A stretch of 64,000 bases of DNA from Berberis thunbergii (Eukaryota > Streptophyta > Magnoliopsida > Ranunculales > Berberidaceae), in assembly GCA_003290165.1 (NCBI GenBank), contig QNQO01000197.1, forward strand, positions 1,082,001-1,146,000, written 5' to 3'. Under the pieces are notes generated by a model, which was not told the DNA's origin, did not search any database, and worked only from the letters and a program-made list of their open reading frames with translations. This document shows positions 23,516 through 36,100 of this stretch, piece after piece (positions within the stretch are counted from its first letter, which is position 1; every line of letters starts with the position of its first letter). The translations under genes and the position numbers were made by a program.

Positions 23516-23675
23516 GGTGGTGGCAGGATGGTCGATGGTGATGGGGCGTTACGTGGTGGTGGTGTTGGCAGTGGATAGTGATGTTTGATAGAGAAGAGAA
23601 CAAAAAGTGTGTTTTGAGTTGGAGTGTTTTTTTATTAGTGGTATGGAAAAGAAAAGTAGCATTAGACAATAGAAG
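22846..23675. mobile_element. second foldback element with GCGAG-rich centre
   Basis: TTCTATTGTC (about 22847-22856) has its inverted partner at 23665-23674, and AACTCCAACTCAAACAC (about 22894) is matched by an inverted GTGTGTTTTGAGTTGGAGT near 23609-23627. The centre (23230-23470) repeats short inverted motifs of the CTCGCAGAGG / GCGAGGATGG type, which could form many local hairpins. No target duplication recognised. The plus-strand frames here are low-complexity. Confidence 0.5.
23474..23514. repeat. (TTA)n microsatellite
   Basis: About 13 uninterrupted ATT/TTA units inside the second foldback element. Confidence 0.95.
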
Positions 23676-24329
23676 GTGTACCCTCTTAGTACCAATTTTA
23701 TTTTTTTAGATATAGTTTCCCATCCTAAAAAGAGTTCAAAAGACATTCATCCCCTAAATTGCATCTCCAATCATTTCCCCTCCATTGTTGCAAGACAACG
23801 GCTACGAGAGTCAAACATGCCTTCCTAGGTTTCAACTGTAAAAGAAGGGAGAAAGGGCCTGGAGAGGAAGATCGTGATCAGGGCAGGTGGTGCTTTTATT
23901 AACATAATGGTATCATAATGTGGTTGTTATCAACCACCAATTTTTTATTGATAGAGAAATTAAATAAAAGCTTTATCATTCAGCGAACAACACAAGGAAC
24001 ACATGTTGGGTTCATAATCTACAATAACAAGGCGTTTCAAATCAATCATAAGATCGCGCATTTACCCACTTCCTCCACTAGTTTCTGGTGAAGTGTTAAG
24101 AAATTAGTTTGAGACTTGCACATGCATTATATTTAATGGTCAATATGTATTTACAGGAACATTTTCAAAAAAATAATAATAATAGTAATAATAATAATAA
24201 TAATTAATAAATAAATAAATAAAATCAGTAAGAGAAGCTTTTGCTAGTTTTGAAAACATTATATATTAACATGGATAGCATAAATACATCACTTGGCTAT
24301 TAAACATGAGGCCAAAAAATGTGCATCTT
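23676..24329. other. intergenic, 3' flank of the kinesin
   Basis: Contains an AT-rich (AAT)n-type tract at about 24170-24225. No coding signature. The kinesin 3' UTR should lie immediately below 24330. Confidence 0.5.
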
Positions 24330-27300
24330 TTACTGTATACTACTAGCACTAATCTCGTCTAGAAACATTGGATTCAGGTTCAGTGTTTTTCTTGCCAGGT
24401 TGCGTATATCTTCTCTAGAAGACTCATGTGATATTCGAACCAGTTCTTTCACTGCTCCACTGGTTATAAAATCCTGAGCATTATCTCCTGCAGGATTGAG
24501 ACGGACATTGTACGTTCAGATTTGTTTTATCAATAAGGATAACTGTGCCAGGCGATGAATCATGAAGTTATAACTTATAAATAGACGTATTGCTAAGGCA
24601 AAGGCATGCAAACAAAGATTTGATGGTAGCATGAAAAAGCACTGCTTGTTTATGATGATTAGCATCATGTCAGTGGTTAAAATGAATGGAGATGGACATA
24701 GTCTGCCTGAGTTTGAGGACCAAGAGATGTAAACAAAAATGCACAGAAGATCTAGGAGCCATGAACAAACCTGTTATACTAGCAGCCTTCAGGTGATTGA
24801 AATCAAAAAAGCATACTATTCTAGGCCTCTCTTTTTTTAAAGAGTAATTATCTGGTTTATCTTATGGCAACATGTATAGAGTTTATTAGTGTGTGGTCAA
24901 AATGTATACTAAGTCCTTTTGAAGTTATGTTTAATATTAGACCAAATAAAGTTTTTTTTCTTCTTTTTTTTTTTATGTTCAAGGGAAGAGAACTTGTACT
25001 CTGCACCGTACTACACAAAGTGACAATGATCTCTATGGTGTTCTCAGGGAGGTCCATGTCAGAAATGAGATTTCAAAGTTGCATTTGCTATGGTTGGTCT
25101 AAAAAATCGCAAGTGAATTATGTTTTATGTTAGAACTATTATCTTTTATGACTAAGATTTATTTGTAATGTGTACTTGGTGTGTACCCGTTTTCATCTAT
25201 GCATGCAATAACACCTTATTCTGTTTTTTGATATATATCCAATCTAACCTTCAATATTAAAATGATTGCATGCAAATAAAACAGACTGTTTTTGTTCCAA
25301 CATTTCTTGCTCCTTTTCGTTTCTTGTCCTCGATCAGATAGGCCTGACTTTTATTATGGATGAATTCTTCATTTTTGGAGATCGTCCTTCTAAAAATCCA
25401 TATTATGCAATTCCTCGGTCCTATAACTGTAAAATCAATTTAAACTGAAAATGGGGAATCCATTATCTTTCTGAGAATTGATTCTCGTTCTGTGAGTGAA
25501 TGATTTACACCCTGAGACGGTAAGCTCGCATTCTCGCAAATAGAAGGTTTAGTAAATAACTTTCAGGAAAAACTGGGAGACTCCAGAAAATATTTCACGT
25601 AGATTTATTTATTTTCATCACAGATATTTGACATCCTGAAAAGTGACTAAAAGGATCACCTTAAAATTGAACTGATTTAACTTACTATTTTGAGCTAGAT
25701 GACAAAGAGCGAGCTCGATATGACGTCGTGTTGAAGATGAATTGATAGCAGAGTTGGCAATCAACCACGCAAGTACACCATCATCCATAAGAAGTGAACG
25801 CCCTTTTCTATGCCCTACAATAATTAAAGTGTGCACTATTGATGAAGGATTCCATAAGAGAGTAGGCACGAATTATAAATATGTAAAAGGATAAATAACC
25901 ATCCATACCATGAATTGTTCCCCGATATTCACATTTAGCAAAGTTTGCCATTCCTCTGGCAACCTGAGCTATCACATCAATTTTCCCAGATTGAACCATC
26001 CCCAGCAGTGCCTTGATGCCACCATCTTCTTTCAACATGACATGCAACTTCTCTGTGTAAATAAACAGAAAGGAATGTTATGGTGTTCTATCCCTCACCA
26101 AAAAGCCAACAGTACTATATATTCTTCTAAATGAGATCATTGATTGTTAGTTAGACTTGTACGCATGCACGTAAAAAGTTCATGTGAACAAAATTAGATT
26201 CCAAAGATATGAAGAGATTAAACAAAGATTAGCTTATCAAGAAAGGATAGTTCATGTTCATCTTACGGTTTCCACATAAATTTGCAAATGCTCCAGCCAC
26301 CATACGGAGGGTTTGAGAATCATCTGTTTTGGATGCTATATTTGCTAATAGCTGAGCTCCTCCTTTGCTCATTATCAAGACTTGATTCATCTCTGAAAAT
26401 ATACCAATGATTCCTCAGAAAAATAGTGAAAAGGAGAAACAGAAAAATCATAAATGAGGATTCACTTTGCCATAGTTAAATCTTGAAGCAAGTCCTAAGA
26501 ATTGAATCACACATGGGAGGACTCAATCTCGAAGGACTTTTGGGAGTCAAAAGAACATGAATCATGTGGAGAGACTAGAAAGGATTCCCAAAAGGTTAGA
26601 GAGTGATAGTAACTGTGATGAAAGTAAAAATGCATGAATTCTTAACAGTAGAATAGAATGCAAGTATTTTGAAACAGTTGTCAGTTGAATGATGATTGTC
26701 TAGGGGTGTAACGGGTGTGAGAGTTATAATAGTGTTTTATGGGAGGCAGTGTTCTAAAAATCGCTAGGCGCTGGGCTGGCGGCGAGCAGGTGTCTAGCGC
26801 CCAGGGGCCTATGCGGGTGCCGCCCGCCTAGGCGGTCTTAGGTTTTGTATTATAACTTTAATAATTTATAAAAGTTAAGCATAATACTTTATCAATTACA
26901 TCCAATTTAATGCCAATATACGTATGCAAAATTTAAAAACATGAAAAATTAACAATCGTGAACAAAATTTATTAAAATTCAAATGACTAAAGTTGGTCAT
27001 GATGGGTACTTTATATAAATTTGAATTTGTGTAATCTTTTATTTTTCTTCAAATTGCATGAATAACCTCAGTTATTTTTTATAGAATCTACATTAGTAAA
27101 ATTGGTACCGGCAGATCCTTTGAGAATTCCATTAAGTAATCATCATTTGCTATATTTAGACATATACTGAATAATAAATAATTAAATAGTTTATTTCTAA
27201 AAATAGGAAAGAAAAATAAAATAAGAACACAATCAGCCTTATAAAAAAATAAAAAAAATCGCCCAGACCGCCTAAACCCCGCCTAGATCCCGCCCAGACC

Positions 27301-30168
27301 CGCCCAGACAGCCCGCCAAGCCATTAATCTGGGCGATTTTCCACCTTCTAGCGCCTAGGTGGCCGCCCAGGCCGATTTTTAGAACATTGATGGGAGGGTA
27401 GGTTCATCAACACCTTTGTGCCAAGGATGCACGGATATGGATACATGTGTCATGTCAGACTCGGACACGACACGTTGACCAGATAATTTTCAAAAAACTA
27501 TGACTTTGGCGACACGGCAAAAGTTTAATATTTTTTTATTTTATAATTAGTTTATGATCTTACACAAGTTCTACTAGAATATGTTGAGAAAAAAAACTAG
27601 AAAAAACAAAAAAACAAATTGAGAAGATTGTAATGGCACGCGCTGCTGGAATATGCAAAGTTGAATACTAGAACTATATTGGAGAATTCTTTCAAATAAA
27701 ATTTGGACAAGCTAACAACTCCTCTAAGTAGTTAACATGCACCCACTGACAAAAAAATAAAACCAAAATGCTATTGGACATGTAGGAAACGAGTCATGAC
27801 CGTGTCTGACCATGTCAACCTGACTGACATGTGTGTCGGATACATGTCGGTCACGTGTCCGTGTTCAACAAGTGTCATAATCGCAAACATGGATTTTTTT
27901 CAAAATATATGTGCATCCTTGGTGCCACTCATTTAGTTTTCCTCAGTTCCACATTGAAGATCCAAAGTTAAGGATTTTTGTCTCTCTTATATGTCGGGTA
28001 TCAAAAACTTCTCTACGAATTACCATTTAAAATTTTTGGATGAGGACCAACAAGTATTGAACAAATTCAGACCTAAATACATGATTGCCTTTTTTCACAA
28101 AAAGACTCATGGATGAAGATATATTTATAGTCCTTGGTTCTTTAAGATATCACATTCCAGGCTCAGGTTTGAACATTCAGCAGACAAACATTCTGCAAAA
28201 TTACTTATTGTTGTTTACATATGTTCCACGTTATCTGTTACGATTGCATGTGCTACAGGTTCTAAATCCATGAGCCCTAAGACCTACATAGATGATACCT
28301 TCTCTAAGTCAAATTTTTCGAAAATTGGTTGCTTTGCATGTTCATTCAGAAAGAGAATAAGATACTTTCAAAAACAAACAAAATTATTAGGGCATTTTTT
28401 ACTTTAGGCCCCAGTAATTTGCTGATTTCGTATATACCCCCTGTTAATCTTCAGGGCTAAAATAGTTCTGGCTCTATCTATAAAAACCAATCATGTAAAC
28501 ACTTCTCTAGTGTGGAGACCTCGACCAATCATCATGGGATTTTATTTTATTTTATTTTATTTTTGTTACTGGTAAGAGTTAGCAGTGTCTTACTAACTCC
28601 GCGCTTGTTACCAAAAGCAGGATTTACCAATACCATCTCATGGAGATGATACCTTCAAGCTACTTAAGTTTGGAAACTGGAATGCAGCGATTCGTCGTAT
28701 AGCAGTTATGATTTGGACTGTCAATGGACTTGATCAGACCTAAACCCTGATAGATTCTCCTACTATTCTTAGGTCTGGATCATGAATAGAGGGTCTAATG
28801 AGGAGTTGACGACAGTATATATATAGTGTGAGTCTCACCTAATACTTTCTTTTTTTGCTAGTAAACCCAATACTTAATAACTAGCATTTGACATTTATTT
28901 TAAATAATATTATAGGAAAACGAATGTAATGTAGGTAATCTCTATATTTTTTAAAATAAAAAGATACAAAGAAAAATAAAATAATTCTCATCTGACAGGT
29001 TAAATAGGGTGGATCTGTAACTTAAAACCTTATCTGGTCTTTCACCTCAACTCAGGTCAGGGTTGGACCCACTATGGTCCGACCGATATCTGGCTAGTTG
29101 ACAGCCCTAATAGCAGTAACATAGAAGGAAAATGAGAAAAGGAGTCGGGTTACGTTTTAATATTAATTGAACAAAACATGTTTATACAACACCTATCATG
29201 CCTAAAAAAGCAGAGCATCATGTGTGGCTAGAGAAATACCGCTCATTGCCAAATTTGCAATAGCCCCTGATGCAACCCGATGAATTGTTGAATTTTGGGA
29301 TGATCCCAAAAGATTGAGAAGAGAATCTAAACCACCTTCTTCTACAATTTTCATTTGATTCATATCTGCAATTTACAAGGAAACAAAATTAGCTAGCACA
29401 TATTAAAGGCAAGCAAAAAATTTGGGCATACTTAAATTATTTCAAATGAAATGTAAGAAAGAAGATTTGTACTGGTAGGACTTGGCGTCTCTTTGCCTAA
29501 AAAGATGGATTTCTAGACAAAAATAAAAAAACAAAATGGTTCTGATTATAAAGTGTTTTCAGGTTTCCAACAAAGACAGATTTCTAGGGAAAAAAAAGTG
29601 AAAAATACAACTTCTACCTGTCCTTTTATTACATCAATATCGATATAGTGACCGAGTGCATAAAGGTCCACCCATTAATTCACAAATGACAATTTAATTG
29701 ATATTCAATAAAGATTGTTCGACAAGTGACACATATGATTGGTCAATTACGAATCTCCTAGACAAATGTGAACGGTGTCTCACTTCTTGCCTATATATTT
29801 TATAGCTTTACCAAATCAATTCACATCACCACGGAGTCATATATTTCATAATCTTTATGACCTGAGGGATTCTGTAATTTTATCTGCTTTTAAACATATC
29901 AAATGCTTCCCAGTTATAAATTGATGATTTCTCTTAGCGTATTGGGGACAACTCCCACAACAAACCACTAGTAGAGGATCAGTGCAATACTGATAACTTC
30001 GAGTAGTCAGTTCCACCATTCCATAGCAAAAACTGGAGAGAACTTGCAAACGAACTTTATAACATGATATTATACCTTCAGCGGCAAGGTTGGCTACCAC
30101 TTTCACAGCATGAATTTGAATTTCCACATCTTCAGATCTTAACATGCCTATAATCTTTTCAAGACCAA
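24330..30168 (-). CDS. kinesin armadillo-repeat exons 18-23
   Basis: The C-terminal third encodes armadillo repeats: [38 protein letters not shown] with [31 protein letters not shown] with [29 protein letters not shown] with [38 protein letters not shown] with [15 protein letters not shown], and [19 protein letters not shown] with [12 protein letters not shown]. Two exons (29240-29365, 26267-26392) are exactly 126 bp, one repeat each. The exon 22/23 join gives Arg where Glu or Gly would be usual; exon 22 ends in A before GTAAG, a slightly weak donor. The repeats are intact and would serve protein binding if translated. Confidence 0.85.
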
Positions 30169-33100
30169 CTGCAACATGTCATCTCAAATTATTCAAGATA
30201 GTGCTCCATGATTCTGGTATAAGAACTATCACAGTAATACTATCTACTGGAAAAATCTTACCCTCCTCAAATATCTTTGCAATCGTTGCCCTTTGACCAG
30301 ATATTGTCTCCCTCGGCTGGCATACTTTTTGTATACTCGTTGGTGATCCAATTGTTGGAGGCGCCTTAATAAAATCGTTGTGCAAATATGACTTTTTATT
30401 CTGAAATACATCAAATTGCACCAACAAATAAGATAAAATGAATGAATGACAAAAGAAAAAAAAATTAAGTAAACAACCTACCTCAAAGTCCCCGCCATTT
30501 TCCGATACAATCTTTTTCAGTTTGAGACACTCTTCCTCAAGATACTTCCGTTGTGTCTCTTCATCTGACAATTTTTGCCTCATTGTGCAAAGTTCTTCAT
30601 TTAGTTTTACCTTTCATAATAGTAGATGCCTTGTTATGGAATGTTGAGCAAATATTGCAATGAGACGTAATTCAAAACATGGCAAATATAAGCCTATAAC
30701 TTTAACATGAATGATATCATAGCCCAACCAGTTGGTATAGATACTTTTAGAGAATAGATTCATGGATCATCAAAGTGGGGGACAAATTATCTCTTACTGA
30801 GGTTGTCGAATTGTTAGTCTGGGTTTAGAGTTTGCAGCAGCAACATTGTTGACGTCCACACACGTGTGCACGGTCATCCACAGACACCGACTCATGTTTA
30901 GGTAACTTTCATCCAAAATGTGGCGTATTCCCAGACCAACTCACCAAAAGTCTTGGAGGGTTCAAGGTTGTATATGAAATATATCATTTTAGTACTCCAA
31001 GCACCTCACTTCCAATATTTATATTTTAAAAAAACAATAACATGTCTTTCCAAAGAGAAAATAAACAAGTAGCAACATTAGTTTTTTGTCATTTAAAGTA
31101 AAACACATTATATAATTTTTTTCACTAGACAATATATATTTATTATTTATGTCATGATGTCAGATCATTTACTTCTCAACGTAGGGTTTTCAATTGTAAT
31201 ATCCTAAAGAAATTAATTCCATACCCGCCCATGTATTATATAGAATTGCAAATGAATCCCTAAAATATGGTTACAGCAATGTTCTTTTCTTAGGGTGTAA
31301 AGTTCAAATCTCTACATCCGGGTGTAGACGATCCGGACTCGTAATGAATTATGAATCCTTTGGTACTTCACTACTTTTATAATTACATGTAGTACTGATC
31401 ATGGCCCAAATAAGAGTTCTAAATCGACTCGCTACCAAAAACTCTGTACCAAAATGAGACTACTCTTGTCGTACTGCGTATGCTTAAGTATCATAACTCA
31501 TACCTGAGAAACACTTGTTCCAGGTAATTATGGCTGCCCTTCATCTACATTCAGTTATGTGTATCTTCATTCTTCAACATACTTCTCCGAATACCAATCA
31601 TCACCACCACTCTCTTTCATTCTTTTTGGCAAGTTTTTCTCCAATGAAAGAAAAAAAAATCTAGAACTCTCTCCAACCAATAGCCAACTATTAGGAAGAC
31701 TTGGAAAGGGTTGTCACACCAGAAGCCTTCTCAAGCACCAAACTCATCCATAACCTTGCATTTCATTTTACTATTATGATTTTGTATTTGATCAGTGAAA
31801 ATAAATTTCATCGGAAACCACAACAAGGAACAGGACAGGCTAAGATGGCCTACAACAAAAGAACTAAACAACATGACAAAAAAAATTTTAATTTTTCCCA
31901 TTCACCTTGTAGTCTTAAAATGGTATCACCTAAACTCCAAAAAGACTTTCGCACCAACAGCAGCGAAAACTCTTCATGTCCAATATCACTTGATACACAT
32001 CATTCAAGGAATTCTTAAAAAAATTCTCATCCCACTACACAAAATGCCTTGAAAAATAGCAAATGGAATGAGCTGCCATAACTTTTCCCCTTGAGATTAA
32101 ATCAAACAAATCTTCCAAGAGAAGAGGAGCTTTCTCATTGGAATAACCCAGCAAACCATCTATTTAGCAAGAATAGAAGACCATATCTTAGAAATATACG
32201 GAAAGTGAAACAGAAGTTGAGACACGAATTTGTTATGAACCAACCAACTCTCCCAAAAGCCCGAGTTGTCCAGGAGGGAAAGGTCCATAACAAGGATCGT
32301 AACATTGCCCCACATTTCCAAAGCCGACGTCCTCGTCGGCCCACTCTATCGACACTGGCCCAGTGAGCCTTCTCTCAGCTACCAGTATTCAACAACTTAG
32401 CACTATACCCATACATAATGCTAAATTATTTTAACCTAGCCTATAGGTCGCCCCTGCTAGGATTTGAACCTTGGATGTGGGGTTTGGCTCTGATACCAAT
32501 TGTTATGAACCAACCAACTCTCCCAAAAGCCCGAGCTGTCCAGGAGGGGAAGGTCCATAACAAGGATCGTAACAGAATTCCCACTGGGAGACATGTAGTT
32601 CTCTCTCTCTTTCTAAGATTATCTTGGGTTAGGATTTTATTAAGGATCAGGGTCCATACAAAAACATATTGCATCGCATGAACTCACCAAATGCTATTAG
32701 AATCAAAATTGAAATACAAATGAAAAGCCTCAACAAGTTAAGGCATTAATCCAATCAAATCCCAATTTACAAGAAGAGAATCAAAGAAGATGCCCTGAAA
32801 TATTAGATTTTGGATAAGGTGACACCCAATGCCATACCGATGCCAATATCTCCATCATTATTTCTCTAAGGAAGAAAAAAGTAAAGCCTAAAAAATCCTA
32901 CCCTGAACCTAAAAATCCATTTGGCTGTGTGATTAGAAAAATTGATGGGTTCAGCAGAAGCAAATAAACCAAACCGTCAAAAGTTGTCTTGACAAAGTTT
33001 GACAACATCAATAAAAAATTCTATAATCTCACAATGATGGGCTCAACCTTGTATCAAATTTTTTTATTTACTTATTATTATTACAATTATTTAAACCTAA

Positions 33101-36100
33101 TCCTATTGGACTTTACTCCTACTTGGGTTTTAACATGGACAGGCCCGATTATTTAAATAAAAATAAAAATAAAAACAAAAATAACCTCATATTCCATTAG
33201 AAGAAAAAAAATGACCTGAAAAAATCTTATGTGGCCACCAATATAATCCTCAGTGCCAATACTATAGCACTGAATCCGGAGGAAGATAAAACTGTGAAAA
33301 CCTCGTTTTTTAACCAAGTTTTTTCACATCCATCACCAACAGACCTGGCACCAAGCCCCTTTAAAAGCCTTGTGTCGTGTTTAATTGAGCTATGTTGTTT
33401 GTTGTCTTATATTCTGCTTATGTTGTGAGTAATGAAAGGGGAGATTAGGTAAACAAAGGAAGGAGATGTGTGCACTCTATCCATTCAATAATTGAGCTAT
33501 GTTGTTGTTAATGTCAATGGTCATCATGATGGTGGACAAGACAGAAAGATTAGCATAGTTGGAGGTTGAAAGTTAACTTTTTTTTAAATTGTGAAAGGGA
33601 GCGCCAGTAGACTTTTTATGACCTGGGCTATTCATTTTCATGTTAGATATACAAAGACTGTTTTTGTTCATCACGATGGCCTAATAAATCATTTTTCCCA
33701 GTCAAAATTCCCTGAAGTTGTTGAGCAACCCCCCGCCCCCCTTACACGCACATTCTGGCTCACCTGAGTCCCTTGTATTTTATTTGATGTAATCTAGTGA
33801 GATCGATATTCAATTCTAATCTGCTTCATGTAGCATTAATGAAAATTTCCTTTCGATTTTCATTGTAGTGTTGTCTTACTTCAATTGTTCTCGCTATGTT
33901 CAAGAGCTATTGCTTTACATGAATTTTAGACTTGCTTGCAAGATTCATATATCTTTTTATCTCTGATAAATCAATTTCAATGGTTTTAAAATTTAACAAA
34001 TAAAAACTTGTTTTGGTAGTCATCTACTTTTGTAAGTCAAGCATACCTTCTCTGACAATAGATCCTCATTTCCTAGTTTTAGTAATTGAAGCTCAAGCAC
34101 AGTCTCCTCATGTAGCTCACATGTTTCTTGCAGCTTCGTCTTAAGCTTGTCAAAGTCATCTTTCTCATGAATCTGTATAATTCAATCTCAATTAGTTCAT
34201 TAATATAGATATGGATGGTTCATAGTTGCATACAAGAACTTTTGTTGTGCAGCCGTCATGTACAATACATAAAGAATACCTTCGATGAAAATAGTTCATC
34301 ATATTCTGTTCTCAACAATGTAAGCTCATCTTCAGTCGTCTTATGTAACTGATACATGTCTTGTAACTGTTTTTTAAGATGGTCAACTTCAATTTGACTC
34401 TGAATCTGAAAAATAGCCACACATAGATTACTTACAATTAAGAATACTAATACGACCACATCAGTTAATACCGTAAGGCAAGCCCCCAATTTTACCTTCT
34501 CTGCTACTAACTCCTCATTTTCTGTTCTCAGAGATTGGAAATCATTGACAGTTTTATCATGCAGATCCAACATATCACCTAGCTTCATCTTAAGATCGTC
34601 AATCTCCTTTTGCTCTTGAATCTGAAAAATACTTTTGGTTCGGAGGATAAGCAAGAAATAAAGGAAATCAGAAACTTCGCCATCTTAGAAGTTGAGAACA
34701 TCAAGGATCTTAGACATTAACTTTTGTGCTCTAAACTCTCATTATTATGATGCATTTACAATTTAAATAAAGATTAACCAGAGGAAAAGAAAGGTGGGAA
34801 AACATTAAACAAACTCTCGGAAAGGATAGTGTACATTGAGTAACATCAGTTTCTCTAGGAAAATTTTATGTTCATTCATACAACTTCAGGTCCACAAGCG
34901 TATATCACAACGCAGGTCAATAGCACGTCCTAGGGAATTATGTAGATTTAGAATATGAAAATTATAATAACTCATTAGTTTTAAGATTACATTTTCTTAG
35001 ACTGTGTTTGATTCAAGGCTATTTCCATGGAAATCGAGGAAATGGCTGGGTTTTAAGGAATTGAGCTAGGTTTTTTGTTTGATTTTAATTTCAAAAAGTA
35101 CGGAAATGAGCCCTCACGTCACGTGACAAGCTTGGAAACAAGTGAGATTAAAAAAAAAAATCTTCATTTCCCACAAATCAAGGAAAGATGCCCACCCCCA
35201 CCCAAAAGAATTGAACTTCCCCAGAATCTAGATTCCATGGAAGTGCATTTACTTCCATGTCACATGAACCAAACACAGCCTTATATTCCGAAATTGAAAA
35301 TACATCACATTCATGAGTCGAATTTCAGAAAAAGATTAAAAAAAGGTTGAAATGGCAAAAGTTACTGATTTCATGAGAGAAGATGAAGAGATGATATGGA
35401 GTATATTGAAGAAAATGTCTTGATCTTATAAATAGATAACCATAATAAACAAGATAATAATTTAAAATTGGGCTGTAGTTCCGTACAGACAAAAGAAGCA
35501 GACTCACAAAAATGTGATTCACCAGTCAATCAGTAAAACTCAGGGTCTGAGGGATTTGTCTCATATACGCTGACACCTAGACTTTTAGATTCAGCGAGTT
35601 ACAAGACACCTCTCCCAGCCATTCCTCATGGTGTAGGTCTCAAACACCTAAATACTATCCCTAATGTGTATTGCTAATCAAGCAAGTATAAAGTACACAT
35701 TTTTCTATTGTTAGGTCTTGCATCATATCTCAGGACCTGAAACATAATGTTTCAAATTGCGGTGTGCTAATTAACTGAAAATAAAAGATGCATAACTGGT
35801 AGACAAATCCTTTTAATTTTAAGCTTATTCCAAATTATAAAATATAAAATATAGAATTCTATAATTAAGTTGACCTGACTAGTCTTTTGATGATCATTCA
35901 AGATTTTGTTAACAACAAGCAATTGTTCTTGAGCATTTTCAGAAAGGGCACGCTCATCTTCTAATTGTTCAATCAATCTTGCTATTTTCTTCTCGCACAT
36001 CTGAGTAGTGTCTGTGAGTAATGTTTGATATGTAGAATTTTCAAGGTGGTTTTGCTACAAAGAAAAAGATCCGCACTTTCAATCATTATCACTCAGTTTC

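Noticed and set aside
23152..23541. Overlapping frames on both strands (129-130 residues) that look protein-like
   Set aside because: They lie in a foldback element built of short inverted GCGAG motifs, which keeps several frames open by chance. Leu and Asn runs come from the (TTA)n microsatellite.
32091..32366. 91-residue plus-strand frame in the kinesin intron
   Set aside because: It reads across the TRIM LTR. The same residues recur at 32418-32681 because the LTR is repeated, not because of a gene.
32440..32500. GGTTCAAATCC on the minus strand, like a tRNA B box, suggesting a SINE
   Set aside because: The nearby TGGTATCAGAGC is a primer-binding site next to an LTR with target duplication, so the TRIM reading explains the region. 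No A box is correctly spaced.
36016..36054. Possible exon border further upstream of kinesin exon 12
   Set aside because: The acceptor TTTGTAG before CAAAACCACC at 36054 keeps phase and gives QNHLENSTY, which fits the family. No better site was found.
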